Assembly (NCBI GenBank): GCA_002353575.1
Contig: DEJQ01000019.1
Location: 29,659-93,658 of the forward strand
Origin: Prevotellaceae bacterium UBA2744
Lineage (GTDB): Bacteria; Bacteroidota; Bacteroidia; Bacteroidales; Bacteroidaceae
DNA: 64,000 nt
Direction: 5' to 3'
The notes beneath the pieces are model-generated. The model saw nothing but the letters and a program-made list of their open reading frames with translations. It made no database searches and was not told where the DNA came from. Every line of letters begins with the position of its first letter. The first letter of the stretch is position 1. Both the position numbers and the translations under genes were made by a program. This document shows positions 36,043 to 44,970 of this stretch, one piece after another.

Positions 36043-37278
36043 TTACTTAGCAATAGAGAAGGCATATTTACAATAGCTGTGGTATGGCTTCTCTGGAGTT
36101 ACGATTGCATTAGACTGTTCCCAACCGAGCATGGTGTACTTGTTTGGAGAATCTGGGTATTTCTGGCTTTCCAGGCAAATTGCGCAGTGCTTCTGATACA
36201 TGATGCCACCTTTGCCTGGGCGAGTGCCATCCTGGAAGTTTGCAGTGTAACATTGAACACCTGGCTCATTTGTGTACATATCGAGCTTGATACCTGAACG
36301 TGGGTCACACATGGTAACGCAGATTTCTTCCTGATTGCCCTTTGTGTTTAGACACCAGTTGTGATCGTAACCGCCACCTGCTGCTTCAATTTCTGGATTG
36401 CCTTCTGCAAAGTGTTTTCCTATAGCTTTTGGGGTACGGAAATCAAATACTGTTCCAGCAACTTCCTTTATTGCGCCTGTTGGCATGTAAGTACTGTCAG
36501 CAGGTGTGTAGTAGTCTGCGTTTACCTGTAGGATTGACTCATCGATAGTGTTGTTGAAGTCTCCGCTCAGGTTGAAGTAAGTGTGATTTGTCATGTTTAT
36601 GACAGTTGGAGCATCTGTAGTTGCATCGTAATTGATAACGATTTCGTTGTTATCTGTAAGGTCAAATTTTACGACAGCCTCTACATTGCCAGGGAATTTG
36701 TTATCTCCATCAGGAGAGATGCGCTTGATAGTAAGAGAGCTGTCGTTTGACTCTACTACGTCATATACCTGATACTGCCAACCAGTATAACCGCCATGCA
36801 GTGAGTGATACCCGTTGTTGTTCTTGTCAAGGACGACAGGCTTATCCTGGCCAGGAAGTGTGAACTGACCACCATTGATGCGGTTTGCATATCGTCCTAC
36901 AGAACAGCCGAAGTCAGTTTCATAATTCCAGGGGAAATAATTTTCTATTTTGTCAAATCCGCATGCCACATCTACCAATTGTCCGTCTTTATTCGGAACC
37001 ATGATACTGACAATACGGCCACCGAAGTTTGTGATACATACTTCCATGCCGTTTTTGTTTGTCAGAGTGTAGAGTTTTACTGGTTTTGCATTAGCTGTGT
37101 CAGGCACGAATTTTTTGTTGTCGTAGTCGTATGTGACTGCGATAACTGTGTCATAATCCGCAGGATTGATACCTGATTTTGTTAACTCTGATTCAGCAGG
37201 GGCAGTACTCTGTCCGCATGCACATAGAAGAGCTACAGTGGCAGCGCTTCCAAACAAAAGTTTCTTAAAGTTTTTCAT
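36043..37278 (-). CDS. galM: Aldose 1-epimerase, lipoprotein
   Basis: A 411-residue mutarotase with a lipobox at Cys21 (ALLCAC), so it acts outside the cytoplasm, probably on sugar before uptake. GalM features include TNFGGRIVSIMVPNKDG, GRYANRINGGQF, SLHGGYTGWQY, the His in MTNHTYFNLSG, and GGYDHNWCLN. It is the first gene of the arabinose group and has a clear promoter upstream. Its substrate is inferred to be arabinose from the neighbours. Confidence 0.92.
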   Translation of the reverse strand: MKNFKKLLFGSAATVALLCACGQSTAPAESELTKSGINPADYDTVIAVTYDYDNKKFVPDTANAKPVKLYTLTNKNGMEVCITNFGGRIVSIMVPNKDGQLVDVACGFDKIENYFPWNYETDFGCSVGRYANRINGGQFTLPGQDKPVVLDKNNNGYHSLHGGYTGWQYQVYDVVESNDSSLTIKRISPDGDNKFPGNVEAVVKFDLTDNNEIVINYDATTDAPTVINMTNHTYFNLSGDFNNTIDESILQVNADYYTPADSTYMPTGAIKEVAGTVFDFRTPKAIGKHFAEGNPEIEAAGGGYDHNWCLNTKGNQEEICVTMCDPRSGIKLDMYTNEPGVQCYTANFQDGTRPGKGGIMYQKHCAICLESQKYPDSPNKYTMLGWEQSNAIVTPEKPYHSYCKYAFSIAK

Positions 37279-37332
37279 AATAAAAGATTCAAATTATGAT
37301 TATTACTAGTATAAAAGTTATATATAACCTTG

Positions 37333-37363
37333 CAAAAGTACGAGTAAGTGAGCAAAATACAAA
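37333..37363 (-). promoter_or_regulatory. Promoter of the galM-arabinose operon
   Basis: TTTG (37360-37363) and TACTTTTG (37333-37340) on the minus strand are 19 bases apart, a full consensus match. The galM start is 55 bases downstream. No operator for an AraR-type repressor could be recognised. Confidence 0.75.
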
Positions 37364-37408
37364 ATAAATTTGAATATTTTTATCTTGAAAGTATATGATT
37401 ATTTACGA

Positions 37409-38341
37409 TTATTTGCGTACGGCATGCCAGAGTTGCCAAGAATTGATGACGTTGTGCCATACGGAGTAGAACCCGCCAGCCATAGCAGTAACGGGATCCA
37501 GAAACGTGTATCCCATCCATATAGCAAAGATGGTGTTTTTCTGTCCAAGGCTTTGTGCACCGGCAATTGGTTCGTGGTGACGCATTCCGATTTTTCGTCC
37601 CAGATAAAATTGGATTAGGCAGGTGAGAAGCGATGCAATAGCTATGCAGATCATCTCGAAAATCGAATTATTCGAATGCATGATAGCCTTCATTGTTATA
37701 GCAATTGCCAAAGTTAGAGCAATAGCCCAGAGATTGAAGGCTAAATTATTTTGATTTAGTATTTTACGATGGAAATTTGGTAACATAAATCTCACGAACC
37801 ATGCACAGAGTAGGGGGAGTATCAGTAGCGGAAAAACTTTTCCGAGAATAAGCGTGAAGGATGTTATGAAATCGTATTCCTGTGCTCCTTCGTGAGTGAA
37901 AGAGATTATAATTGGGATGACCAGCGCTGCCGAGAAATTTATCAGGCAAGTGTAACTGACAACGGTTGATGGATTACCTTTTAGTTTTGTTGTCACTACA
38001 GATGCAGCAGTCGCTGTGGGACAAATCATACATATCATTGCTGATTCAATGACAGCTTTGTTTGCAATATCGGGAATACAAATAATCAGAATTCCCATCA
38101 TGACGAAACTCAGAACTTGTATGCCGAGTAGTTTCATCATCCATCTGCGTGGTTTTAAATCTTTTGGAGAAACCTTGCAGAATGAAACAAAAAGCATTGC
38201 AAATAATAATGCTGGTTGTATGTATGCTATGATTTGATTTACTGTGTGATGAGTGAAATCTAATGCATGAATATTTACATACACGAAGTATCCTATGATT
38301 CCTGTTAGAATTGCTATTGGCAGTGTCAGTGAACTTCTCAT
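37409..38341 (-). CDS. Bile acid:sodium symporter (BASS) family transporter
   Basis: A 310-residue protein with about ten membrane segments. ICMICPTATAASVVTTKLKGN near residues 100-120 and the later paired small-residue helices match the BASS/SBF fold. Substrates in this family range from bile salts to pantothenate and other organic anions; none can be assigned. Its start overlaps the uvrB stop by 4 bases, so it is probably read with uvrB although no functional link is evident. Confidence 0.75.
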   Translation of the reverse strand: MRSSLTLPIAILTGIIGYFVYVNIHALDFTHHTVNQIIAYIQPALLFAMLFVSFCKVSPKDLKPRRWMMKLLGIQVLSFVMMGILIICIPDIANKAVIESAMICMICPTATAASVVTTKLKGNPSTVVSYTCLINFSAALVIPIIISFTHEGAQEYDFITSFTLILGKVFPLLILPLLCAWFVRFMLPNFHRKILNQNNLAFNLWAIALTLAIAITMKAIMHSNNSIFEMICIAIASLLTCLIQFYLGRKIGMRHHEPIAGAQSLGQKNTIFAIWMGYTFLDPVTAMAGGFYSVWHNVINSWQLWHAVRK

Positions 38342-40359
38342 TTTTGTTTTTTCTCCTCCTCGAGTAGTTTCATCATCTGAAGCATCTCGTCACGGTAGAG
38401 TGCAGCCTGCTGGAAATCAAGTTTCTTTGCTGCCTCCTGCATTAATTTACGAGTCTTCTCAATCGATGATTTTATCTGGTCGTTACTCATGGCGTTGCGG
38501 ACAGGATCTTCTGCTGCCATCAAGTTGTTTTCCTCGATGTATGCATTGCCTACGTATTCGATAGGTTTATGTTCGCGGATTGCCGTATATGCTTTCTTTA
38601 TCTGTGTTGGTGTTATGCCGTGCTCCTTATTATATGCCATCTGTTTTTCGCGTCGTCTATTGGTCTCATCGATGGTCAGTTGCATACTTTGGGTTATCTT
38701 GTCTCCGTAGAGGATTGCCATTCCGTTTACATTTCTCGCTGCACGTCCAATAGTCTGTGTCAAACTTCTGTGACTTCTCAAGAATCCTTCCTTATCGGCG
38801 TCTAGTATGGCTACCAGCGAAACCTCAGGTAAATCCAATCCTTCTCGCAACAGGTTTACTCCTACTACTACGTCAAACTCTCCACTTCTAAGTTTTTCAA
38901 GGATTTCCACTCGTTCGAATGTGTCCACGTCACTGTGTATGTAACTACAACTTACGCCATTATCCAAAAGATATTCAGATAGTTCCTCTGCCATTCGTTT
39001 CGTGAGGGTTGTCACTAATGTTCGTTCGTTGCGTTCTATGCGCAATTGTATTTCTTCCATCAGGTCATCCACCTGATTATGGGTTGGTCGGACCTCAATC
39101 TTTGGGTCGAGTAGTCCGGTCGGTCGTATCAGCTGCTCCACAATTACTCCGCCCGAACGTTCCAATTCATACTCGGCGGGCGTTGCACTTACGTATATCG
39201 TCTGTGGTGTCATGGACTCAAATTCATCAAATTGCAAAGGTCTGTTATCCAGTGCTGCAGGCAGTCTGTAACCATATTCCACAAGAGTGGTCTTTCGCTT
39301 TCGGTCTCCTCCATACATGGCACGAATCTGAGGAATAGATTCGTGACTCTCATCTATAACAAGAAGGAAATCCTTGGGGAAGAAGTCTAACAGACAGTAG
39401 GGGCGTTCTCCTGCTGCTCTTCCGTCAAAATAACGGGAGTAGTTCTCTATGCCTGAGCAATGTCCCAGTTCCCGGATCATTTCCAGGTCGTTTGTCACGC
39501 GGAGTTCTATGAGTTGTGCCTTTGCTTCGTCGCCAATCGAACGATAGAATTCAATGCGTTCATGCAAATCGTTTTCAATCTCATGTATAGCCCTTTGGGT
39601 TTTTTCTTTTGAGGTCATGAAAAGATTTGCTGGGTATATACGGTAATCCTCAAAAGATGTGATTGTTGCGCCCGTTTGTTCGTCTATTTCTTTAATGCTT
39701 TCTATCTCGTCCCAAGCAAAGTTTATTCTTACGGTTTTGTCATCGTAAGCCAGTGCAATATCTACAGTTTCTCCGTGAACGCGGAAGTGTCCTCGAGTCA
39801 GTTCTACGTCGTTTCTCACATACAGACTGTCAACCAGACGGCGAAGTAAAGCGTTTAAGTCCATCTGTTGTCCAATTCGGATGTCGATTATGTTTTCGCT
39901 GAAGTCCATTGGTGATCCCATGCCGTAAATACAGGATACCGAAGACACTACGATTACGTCGCGTCGTCCTGACAAAAGTGATGAAGTGGCAGCCAGTCTA
40001 AGGCGGTCCACCTCTTCGTTTATAGCCAGGTCTTTCTCAATGTATGTATCCGTTGAGGGTATGTAAGCTTCTGGCTGATAGTAGTCATAGTAGCTTACAT
40101 AATATTCCACAGCATTGTTCGGAAAAAAGTTTTTCATTTCCGTGTACAACTGATGTGCCAATGTCTTATTGTGACTCAGAATGAGGGTAGGGCGACCAAT
40201 ATTCTGAATTACATTTGCTATGGTGAACGTCTTTCCCGAACCGGTAACTCCCAGCAGTACCATAGCATCATCTCCCTCGTTAATGCCTTCTGTGAGCTGT
40301 CGTATAGCCTCGGGCTGGTCGCCTGTAGGTTTGTATTTTGATGTTAATTGGAAGTCCAT
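38338..40359 (-). CDS. uvrB: UvrABC excision nuclease subunit B
   Basis: Starting at 40359 (MDFQLTSKYKPTGDQPEAI) gives 673 residues; an in-frame ATG at 40425 lies upstream of the promoter elements and is not used. Walker A is GVTGSGKTFT, the beta-hairpin region is YYVSYYDYYQPEAYIP, and VVGVNLLREGLDLPEVSLV and GRAARNVNG are helicase motifs. The C-terminal UVR motif (MQEAAKKLDFQQAALYRDEM) is present. UvrB verifies DNA damage and loads UvrC. Confidence 0.97.
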   Translation of the reverse strand: MDFQLTSKYKPTGDQPEAIRQLTEGINEGDDAMVLLGVTGSGKTFTIANVIQNIGRPTLILSHNKTLAHQLYTEMKNFFPNNAVEYYVSYYDYYQPEAYIPSTDTYIEKDLAINEEVDRLRLAATSSLLSGRRDVIVVSSVSCIYGMGSPMDFSENIIDIRIGQQMDLNALLRRLVDSLYVRNDVELTRGHFRVHGETVDIALAYDDKTVRINFAWDEIESIKEIDEQTGATITSFEDYRIYPANLFMTSKEKTQRAIHEIENDLHERIEFYRSIGDEAKAQLIELRVTNDLEMIRELGHCSGIENYSRYFDGRAAGERPYCLLDFFPKDFLLVIDESHESIPQIRAMYGGDRKRKTTLVEYGYRLPAALDNRPLQFDEFESMTPQTIYVSATPAEYELERSGGVIVEQLIRPTGLLDPKIEVRPTHNQVDDLMEEIQLRIERNERTLVTTLTKRMAEELSEYLLDNGVSCSYIHSDVDTFERVEILEKLRSGEFDVVVGVNLLREGLDLPEVSLVAILDADKEGFLRSHRSLTQTIGRAARNVNGMAILYGDKITQSMQLTIDETNRRREKQMAYNKEHGITPTQIKKAYTAIREHKPIEYVGNAYIEENNLMAAEDPVRNAMSNDQIKSSIEKTRKLMQEAAKKLDFQQAALYRDEMLQMMKLLEEEKKQK

Positions 40360-40394
40360 TGTGTTTGTTTGCCGCAATAAATTAATTGAGACTG

Positions 40395-40426
40395 CAAAAT
40401 TAGTGATAAACTGGCTTATTTTCAAA
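40395..40426 (-). promoter_or_regulatory. uvrB promoter
   Basis: TTTG (40423-40426) and TAATTTTG (40395-40402) on the minus strand, 20 bases apart. The uvrB start is 36 bases downstream of the -7 element. Confidence 0.7.
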
Positions 40427-40460
40427 TAAAACTGACTAATTTGAAAGTTAGGACGTGCTT

Positions 40461-40496
40461 ATGTCAGAAAATGTCGGAAAAATGTCAGAAAAATGT
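40461..40496. repeat. Three short direct repeats in the uvrB-bamD intergenic region
   Basis: ATGTCAGAAA (40461), ATGTCGGAAA (40471) and ATGTCAGAAA (40482) follow each other with a 10-11 base step, one helical turn, then a partial ATGT. They lie between the divergent uvrB and bamD promoters. Role unknown. Confidence 0.5.
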
Positions 40497-40548
40497 AGTT
40501 GATAACATTTTTTTAATTTTGAAATGTCTGTAATAAATAAATTATGTG

Positions 40549-40556
40549 TACATTTG
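40549..40556 (+). promoter_or_regulatory. Promoter -7 element for bamD-rpoZ
   Basis: TACATTTG followed by C matches TAnnTTTG and lies 19 bases before the bamD start at 40575. A -33 element is weak (TCTG at 40527). Confidence 0.6.
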
Positions 40557-40574
40557 CACGATTTTTCGACAGGT

Positions 40575-41417
40575 ATGAAAGTGAAGATATTATTTCTTGC
40601 GTTTTTTACGGTTTTGATGGTTTCTTGTAAGTCATCTTATAACGAAGTATTAAAAACTACAGATTTCGATTATAAATACGAAGCTGCGAAAGAATATTTT
40701 GCAGGTGGCAGCTATAACAAATGCTCACAATTGCTTGAAGACATGGTTATGCTTCTGAAGGGTACTGACAAAGCCGAGGAGTCTTTGTTCATGCTTGGCA
40801 TGTGCTATTTCAATATGAGAGATTATGAGACGGCTACACTCTATCTTGATCGTTATTACAAGACATATTCAAAGGGTGTTTACACAGAACAGGCCAGATT
40901 CTTCAGTGGTAAGGCATCTTATATGCAGTCTCCTGATGTCCGTCTCGACCAGAGTCCTACGCATACCGCTATCAACACACTGCTCGAATTCCTCGATTTC
41001 TACCCGTACAGCGGTCATCGTGACGAAGTCCTTACTATGCTCGAAGAACTTCGTAACCGTTTGGCTGAAAAGGAATATCAATCTGCAAAACTTTATTACA
41101 ACCTCGGTTCTTACACTGGTAATTGTGTGAATGGAGGCAGTAATTACGAGGCTTGTATCATTACAGCCGAGAACACCCTGAAGACATATCCCTATACGAT
41201 TCATCGCGAAGATATCATGATGATGATTCTCCGTGCTCGCTATCGTTTGGCTAATAAGAGTGTACAGGCAAAGAAGGAAGACCGCTATCGTGAAACTATC
41301 GATGAGTATTTTGGTTTCAAGAACGAATTCCCAAACAGCAAATATATTCGTGAGGCAGATAAGATTTACAAATACTCTGTAGCTCGCAATCCAGTCAAGG
41401 ACAAGGACATCAATTGA
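40575..41417 (+). CDS. bamD: Outer membrane protein assembly factor BamD
   Basis: Starting at 40575 gives 280 residues with lipobox Cys18 (LMVSC); the frame opens earlier, at 40524, but that lies above the promoter. The protein is built of TPR-like helix pairs (SYNKCSQLLEDMVMLLKG, EESLFMLGMCYFNMRDYETA, YETAtLYLDRYYKTYSKG) as in BamD/YfiO, the lipoprotein that works with BamA in folding barrel proteins. The following genes for omega and DUF4293 keep the order usual in Bacteroidetes. Confidence 0.92.
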   Translation: MKVKILFLAFFTVLMVSCKSSYNEVLKTTDFDYKYEAAKEYFAGGSYNKCSQLLEDMVMLLKGTDKAEESLFMLGMCYFNMRDYETATLYLDRYYKTYSKGVYTEQARFFSGKASYMQSPDVRLDQSPTHTAINTLLEFLDFYPYSGHRDEVLTMLEELRNRLAEKEYQSAKLYYNLGSYTGNCVNGGSNYEACIITAENTLKTYPYTIHREDIMMMILRARYRLANKSVQAKKEDRYRETIDEYFGFKNEFPNSKYIREADKIYKYSVARNPVKDKDIN

Positions 41418-41488
41418 AATAGCCAGTTTTTTTATAACAGGTTTCTTACGGTAAAAAGTTTTAAGCAATATAATTTTAATCAATCATT

Positions 41489-41818
41489 ATGGATTTTAAG
41501 AAAACAAATGCGCCAACAACCACGATTACTCGTGATTTGATGAATCTCTGCAAAGACACAGGTAACATTTACGAAACAGTTGCAATTATCGGCAAACGTG
41601 CAAACCAGATTTCAGTTGCCATGAAAGAGGAACTTACTCGCAAATTGCAGGAATTTGGTTCTTCACAGGATAACTTGGAAGAAATCTTTGAAAACGAAGA
41701 ACAAATTCAGATTTCTCGTTACTACGAACGTCTTCCAAAGCCAACACTTATTGCAACTCAGGAATTCATCGAGGATAAAATTTATTATCGCAATCCAAGC
41801 AAAGAGAGAGAAATCTAA
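41489..41818 (+). CDS. rpoZ: RNA polymerase omega subunit (Bacteroidetes type)
   Basis: A 109-residue protein with the omega/RPB6 pattern NIYETVAIIGKRANQIS at residues 26-42 and a helical region after it. The tail with LPKPTLIATQEFIEDKIYYR is shared by the Bacteroidetes form. Omega helps RNA polymerase assembly. The stop codon shares one base with the start of the next gene (TAATG), suggesting coupled translation. Confidence 0.9.
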   Translation: MDFKKTNAPTTTITRDLMNLCKDTGNIYETVAIIGKRANQISVAMKEELTRKLQEFGSSQDNLEEIFENEEQIQISRYYERLPKPTLIATQEFIEDKIYYRNPSKEREI

Positions 41819-42303
41819 TGATTCAGCGCATTCAGACAATTTATCTCCTACTGGTAGCCATACTCTCGTTCGTATGCCTTGTCTCTTCTGTGGGATATTT
41901 TACCTGTGCCGATGAGACAATAGCCACATTCAGCAATTTCTCTTTTTCTGCTCAGGGGCTTTTTGCCAATTACGAGAGTGCTGGCCCGTTTGCATTGGGC
42001 ATCCTGCTTATCATGATTATTCTGCTTAGTCTCATGAGTATCATGCTCTATATGCATCGCATGCGCCAGCTGCGCCTGACGATCATAAGCAACATCCTGC
42101 TCTTTGGTTATGCACTTACCTACATTGCATTCGCCTATTTCTATAAGGAGAACCTGCAGCTTGTTGCTCCTGATGCCGTCTTGGTGTATCACCTGCGTTA
42201 TTCTACTGTGTTGCCCGTCATCTGTTTCATCCTTAACTGCCTTGCCATTCACGGCATACGCAAAGATGAAGCACTTGTACGTTCTCTGGACCGACTGAGA
42301 TAA
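41818..42303 (+). CDS. DUF4293 family membrane protein
   Basis: A 161-residue protein with four hydrophobic segments (about residues 8-28, 55-80, 86-103, 122-145). It starts MIQRIQTIYLLLVAILSF, the typical DUF4293 beginning. The family sits beside rpoZ in many Bacteroidetes and is of unknown function. The start overlaps the rpoZ stop by one base. Confidence 0.85.
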   Translation: MIQRIQTIYLLLVAILSFVCLVSSVGYFTCADETIATFSNFSFSAQGLFANYESAGPFALGILLIMIILLSLMSIMLYMHRMRQLRLTIISNILLFGYALTYIAFAYFYKENLQLVAPDAVLVYHLRYSTVLPVICFILNCLAIHGIRKDEALVRSLDRLR

Positions 42304-42346
42304 ATCATGCATGCACGTCGTTGTCGTGTTAAATATTCATTCAAAG

Positions 42347-43543
42347 ATGTTAGACAAAAATTCAAAGATATACGTAGCCGGTCATCACGGTCTTGTTGGT
42401 TCTGCTATCTGGAACAACCTGAAACAACGTGGTTACAACAATCTGATAGGTCGTTCCCATCATGAGCTCGACCTTCTTGACCCGGTTGCAGTAAAGGCAT
42501 TCTTCGACTCAGAATGTCCTGATGCCGTAGTGCTTGCAGCGGCTCATGTAGGTGGCATCATGGCTAATCTGCAGTATCGTGCTGACTTCATCTATCAGAA
42601 TCTGCAGATTCAGCAGAATGTGATTGGCGAGGCATGGAAACATGGAGTCCAGAAACTCCTTTTCCTGGGTTCTACCTGTATTTATCCAGGCGAAGCGCCG
42701 CAGCCTATGCCCGAGGATTGTCTGCTCACATCGCCGCTTGAATATACCAACGAACCCTATGCCATCGCAAAGATTGCAGGTCTGAAGATGTGCGAATCGT
42801 TCAACCTTCAATATGGCACCAACTACATAGCTGTCATGCCTACCAACCTGTATGGTCCGAACGACAATTTCCATCTTGAGAATAGTCATGTCCTGCCGGC
42901 TATGATTCGTAAGATATACCTTGCAAAATGTCTGAACGAGGGAGATTGGGATGCAGTCCGCAGAGACCTCGGCCTGCGTCCTGTTAGCATGAAGGTTCCT
43001 CGTATGGTTGATGGTCAGGGAGCACCCGATGGCAATCTCAAGACTGCTACTCAGACCATTATGGCCACCGCAATCAGTGATGATTACACCATCCTTCAGG
43101 TGCTTCGTCATTATGGCATCACACCCGAAGCCGTCACTCTTTGGGGCAGCGGATCTCCTATGCGCGAATTTCTATGGAGCGAAGAAATGGCAGATGCGTC
43201 TGTTCACTGTTTGCTTAATGTTGACTTCCAGGATATCCTCGACAATCAGGACTTCGTCAATAATCGTGACGGCATAAAGGAAATACGCAACTGCCATATC
43301 AATGTAGGTACAGGAAAAGAGATTTCTATCCGTGAAGTAGCTGAGAAGATTATAGTTGAAATTGGATTCAAAGGTGAACTCCGTTGGGATCGTTCAAAGC
43401 CTGATGGCACACTGAAGAAGCTCACTGATGTTTCAAAACTTCATCGTCTTGGTTGGCATCATAAGATAGAAATTGACGAAGGTATTCACCGCCTTTATCA
43501 GTGGTATTTGCAGGGAATCTGCATCAACCACCATAATGGTTGA
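42347..43543 (+). CDS. fcl: GDP-L-fucose synthase
   Basis: A 398-residue short-chain dehydrogenase making GDP-L-fucose from GDP-4-keto-6-deoxymannose. The NAD(P) site is YVAGHHGLVGSAIW, the catalytic Ser/Tyr/Lys are in FLGSTCIYPG and EPYAIAKIAG, and LWGSGSPMREFLW is typical. The start at 42347 (MLDKNSKIYVAG) is chosen because upstream codons show no similarity. An insertion of about 70 residues (roughly 190-260) makes it longer than the usual 310-320; such insertions are known in Bacteroidetes. The partner gmd is not in this window. Confidence 0.92.
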   Translation: MLDKNSKIYVAGHHGLVGSAIWNNLKQRGYNNLIGRSHHELDLLDPVAVKAFFDSECPDAVVLAAAHVGGIMANLQYRADFIYQNLQIQQNVIGEAWKHGVQKLLFLGSTCIYPGEAPQPMPEDCLLTSPLEYTNEPYAIAKIAGLKMCESFNLQYGTNYIAVMPTNLYGPNDNFHLENSHVLPAMIRKIYLAKCLNEGDWDAVRRDLGLRPVSMKVPRMVDGQGAPDGNLKTATQTIMATAISDDYTILQVLRHYGITPEAVTLWGSGSPMREFLWSEEMADASVHCLLNVDFQDILDNQDFVNNRDGIKEIRNCHINVGTGKEISIREVAEKIIVEIGFKGELRWDRSKPDGTLKKLTDVSKLHRLGWHHKIEIDEGIHRLYQWYLQGICINHHNG

Positions 43544-44385
43544 AAAATACTCCCTATTTGACTATCGCATCAGATAAGAAATACAAACTTCTGGCACTCG
43601 ACATTGATGGGACACTTGCCAGAAACGACCGCACAATATCCGACTATACTCGTCAGACATTGTTGCAGACACAACAACTGGGCACACGGATTGTAATTGC
43701 ATCCGGGCGTCCGGTTTTTGGTATTCGCTCTATTGCCGACGCACTGCAACTCTCAAAGTATGGCGGTTTTGTCCTTGCATACAACGGTGCTGAGATATAC
43801 GATTGGCAGAGTGGGGAAGCCATCTACCAGAATCCTCTTCCCGAAGATGTTATTCCAGTCATCTACGATTGTTGCCGTGCTGTCTCACTCGATGTTATGA
43901 CCTATTGCAGCAGCGAAATCGTTACAGAGTCAGCCACCAACCCCTATATTCAGCTTTCTTCCAAGCGCAATGGCATGACCATTCGTCTTGTTTCCTCTTT
44001 TCTCCAGGACATCGACTATCCCATATTCAAATGTATGATTGTTGGTGACCCGTCGCAGTTGGCCGAATTCGAACCGCTTCTTAACTCCCGCCTTTCCGGA
44101 AGGGCAGTAGCCTACCGAAGCGAACCATTCTATCTTGAAGTCGTTCCTCTGGGGATCGACAAGGCGGCTTGTCTCGAGATTATCCTTTCTCGTCTATCTC
44201 TCACTGCTCAGTCGCTTATTGCTTGTGGCGATGGTTATAACGACATCTCCATGATTCGTCTTGCCGGACTTGGTGTGGCTATGCAGAATGCCAACGAGGA
44301 GGTAAGGAAAACCGCCGACTACATTACTCAGAGTAATGAAGCCGACGGCGTAGCTCATGTGGTTAAGCAATTCCTGCTTGGTTAA
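43540..44385 (+). CDS. Cof-type HAD-IIB hydrolase
   Basis: A 281-residue HAD phosphatase. Motif I is LALDIDGTLARND, motif II falls in IVIASGRP, and motif IV is ACGDGYNDISMI with AMQNANEEV after it, all as in Cof/YidA proteins that dephosphorylate sugar phosphates or flavin precursors. No in-frame ATG precedes motif I; the best start is TTG at 43540, overlapping the fcl stop, or TTG at 43558. Its stop overlaps the stop of the opposing gene by 3 bases. Confidence 0.88.
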   Translation: MKNTPYLTIASDKKYKLLALDIDGTLARNDRTISDYTRQTLLQTQQLGTRIVIASGRPVFGIRSIADALQLSKYGGFVLAYNGAEIYDWQSGEAIYQNPLPEDVIPVIYDCCRAVSLDVMTYCSSEIVTESATNPYIQLSSKRNGMTIRLVSSFLQDIDYPIFKCMIVGDPSQLAEFEPLLNSRLSGRAVAYRSEPFYLEVVPLGIDKAACLEIILSRLSLTAQSLIACGDGYNDISMIRLAGLGVAMQNANEEVRKTADYITQSNEADGVAHVVKQFLLG

Positions 44386-44909
44386 TCCTTCTTCTTTGGG
44401 TGCTTATGCCCGAAATCTTTTCTTCCGAATCTTTTGTCCTTTGGTGAGAATTTTCTCAGAGCTCTCATGTTGAATCTGGTCTGAGCCATGCGCACCTTGC
44501 AAATCTTCTCCCAAGTCAGAACCTTTGCAAACTTCTTGTAGTATGTCTGCTCGATCTTTTTGTTTTCTACCTGCAGCGAAGTTGTCTTATCTATGATATT
44601 TTCAAATTCTGCTTCGGTCTTTGCTTCCTTGAACGAACGCATCACCTCGCGATCTTGTTCTACTATCTTACGCTGAGCCTCAAGCATCTCCTTGAACAGT
44701 GGGAAGAATTTAGTCTTCTCGTTGTCTGTAAGGTCAACACTCTTCGATATATACTCCTCCATGTGCTTGTAGTACTGCTCTGGTGAGAACTTCTTATGCA
44801 TCTTCTCGCCTTTTTCTTTTTTGTCATTGTTGTCTTTGTCAGCCTTAGCCTGAGTTGTCATACTAAGTGTCAGCATCATGCATGCCAATGTAAAAATAAG
44901 CTTTTTCAT
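44382..44909 (-). CDS. CpxP/Spy-like periplasmic protein
   Basis: A 175-residue exported protein with signal peptide MKKLIFTLACMMLTLSMTTQA and a highly charged, helical mature part (KMHKKFSPEQYYKHMEEYI, LTDNEKTKFFPLFKEMLEAQRKI). The LTDNE...F segment recalls the LTxxQ motif of Spy and CpxP, periplasmic chaperones or stress sensors. It is third in a group with an ECF sigma factor and a small membrane protein, consistent with an envelope-stress circuit. The tail is rich in Lys, Arg and His. Confidence 0.7.
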   Translation of the reverse strand: MKKLIFTLACMMLTLSMTTQAKADKDNNDKKEKGEKMHKKFSPEQYYKHMEEYISKSVDLTDNEKTKFFPLFKEMLEAQRKIVEQDREVMRSFKEAKTEAEFENIIDKTTSLQVENKKIEQTYYKKFAKVLTWEKICKVRMAQTRFNMRALRKFSPKDKRFGRKDFGHKHPKKKD

Positions 44910-44970
44910 AATCGTTCCTTTTTAAGTGTTACTATTATATTTTCAATTTTGAATTATACATTGTAAATTA

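Noticed and set aside
40524..40524. Upstream start for bamD at 40524
   Set aside because: It lies before the promoter element at 40549-40556 and would place 17 residues ahead of the lipoprotein signal.
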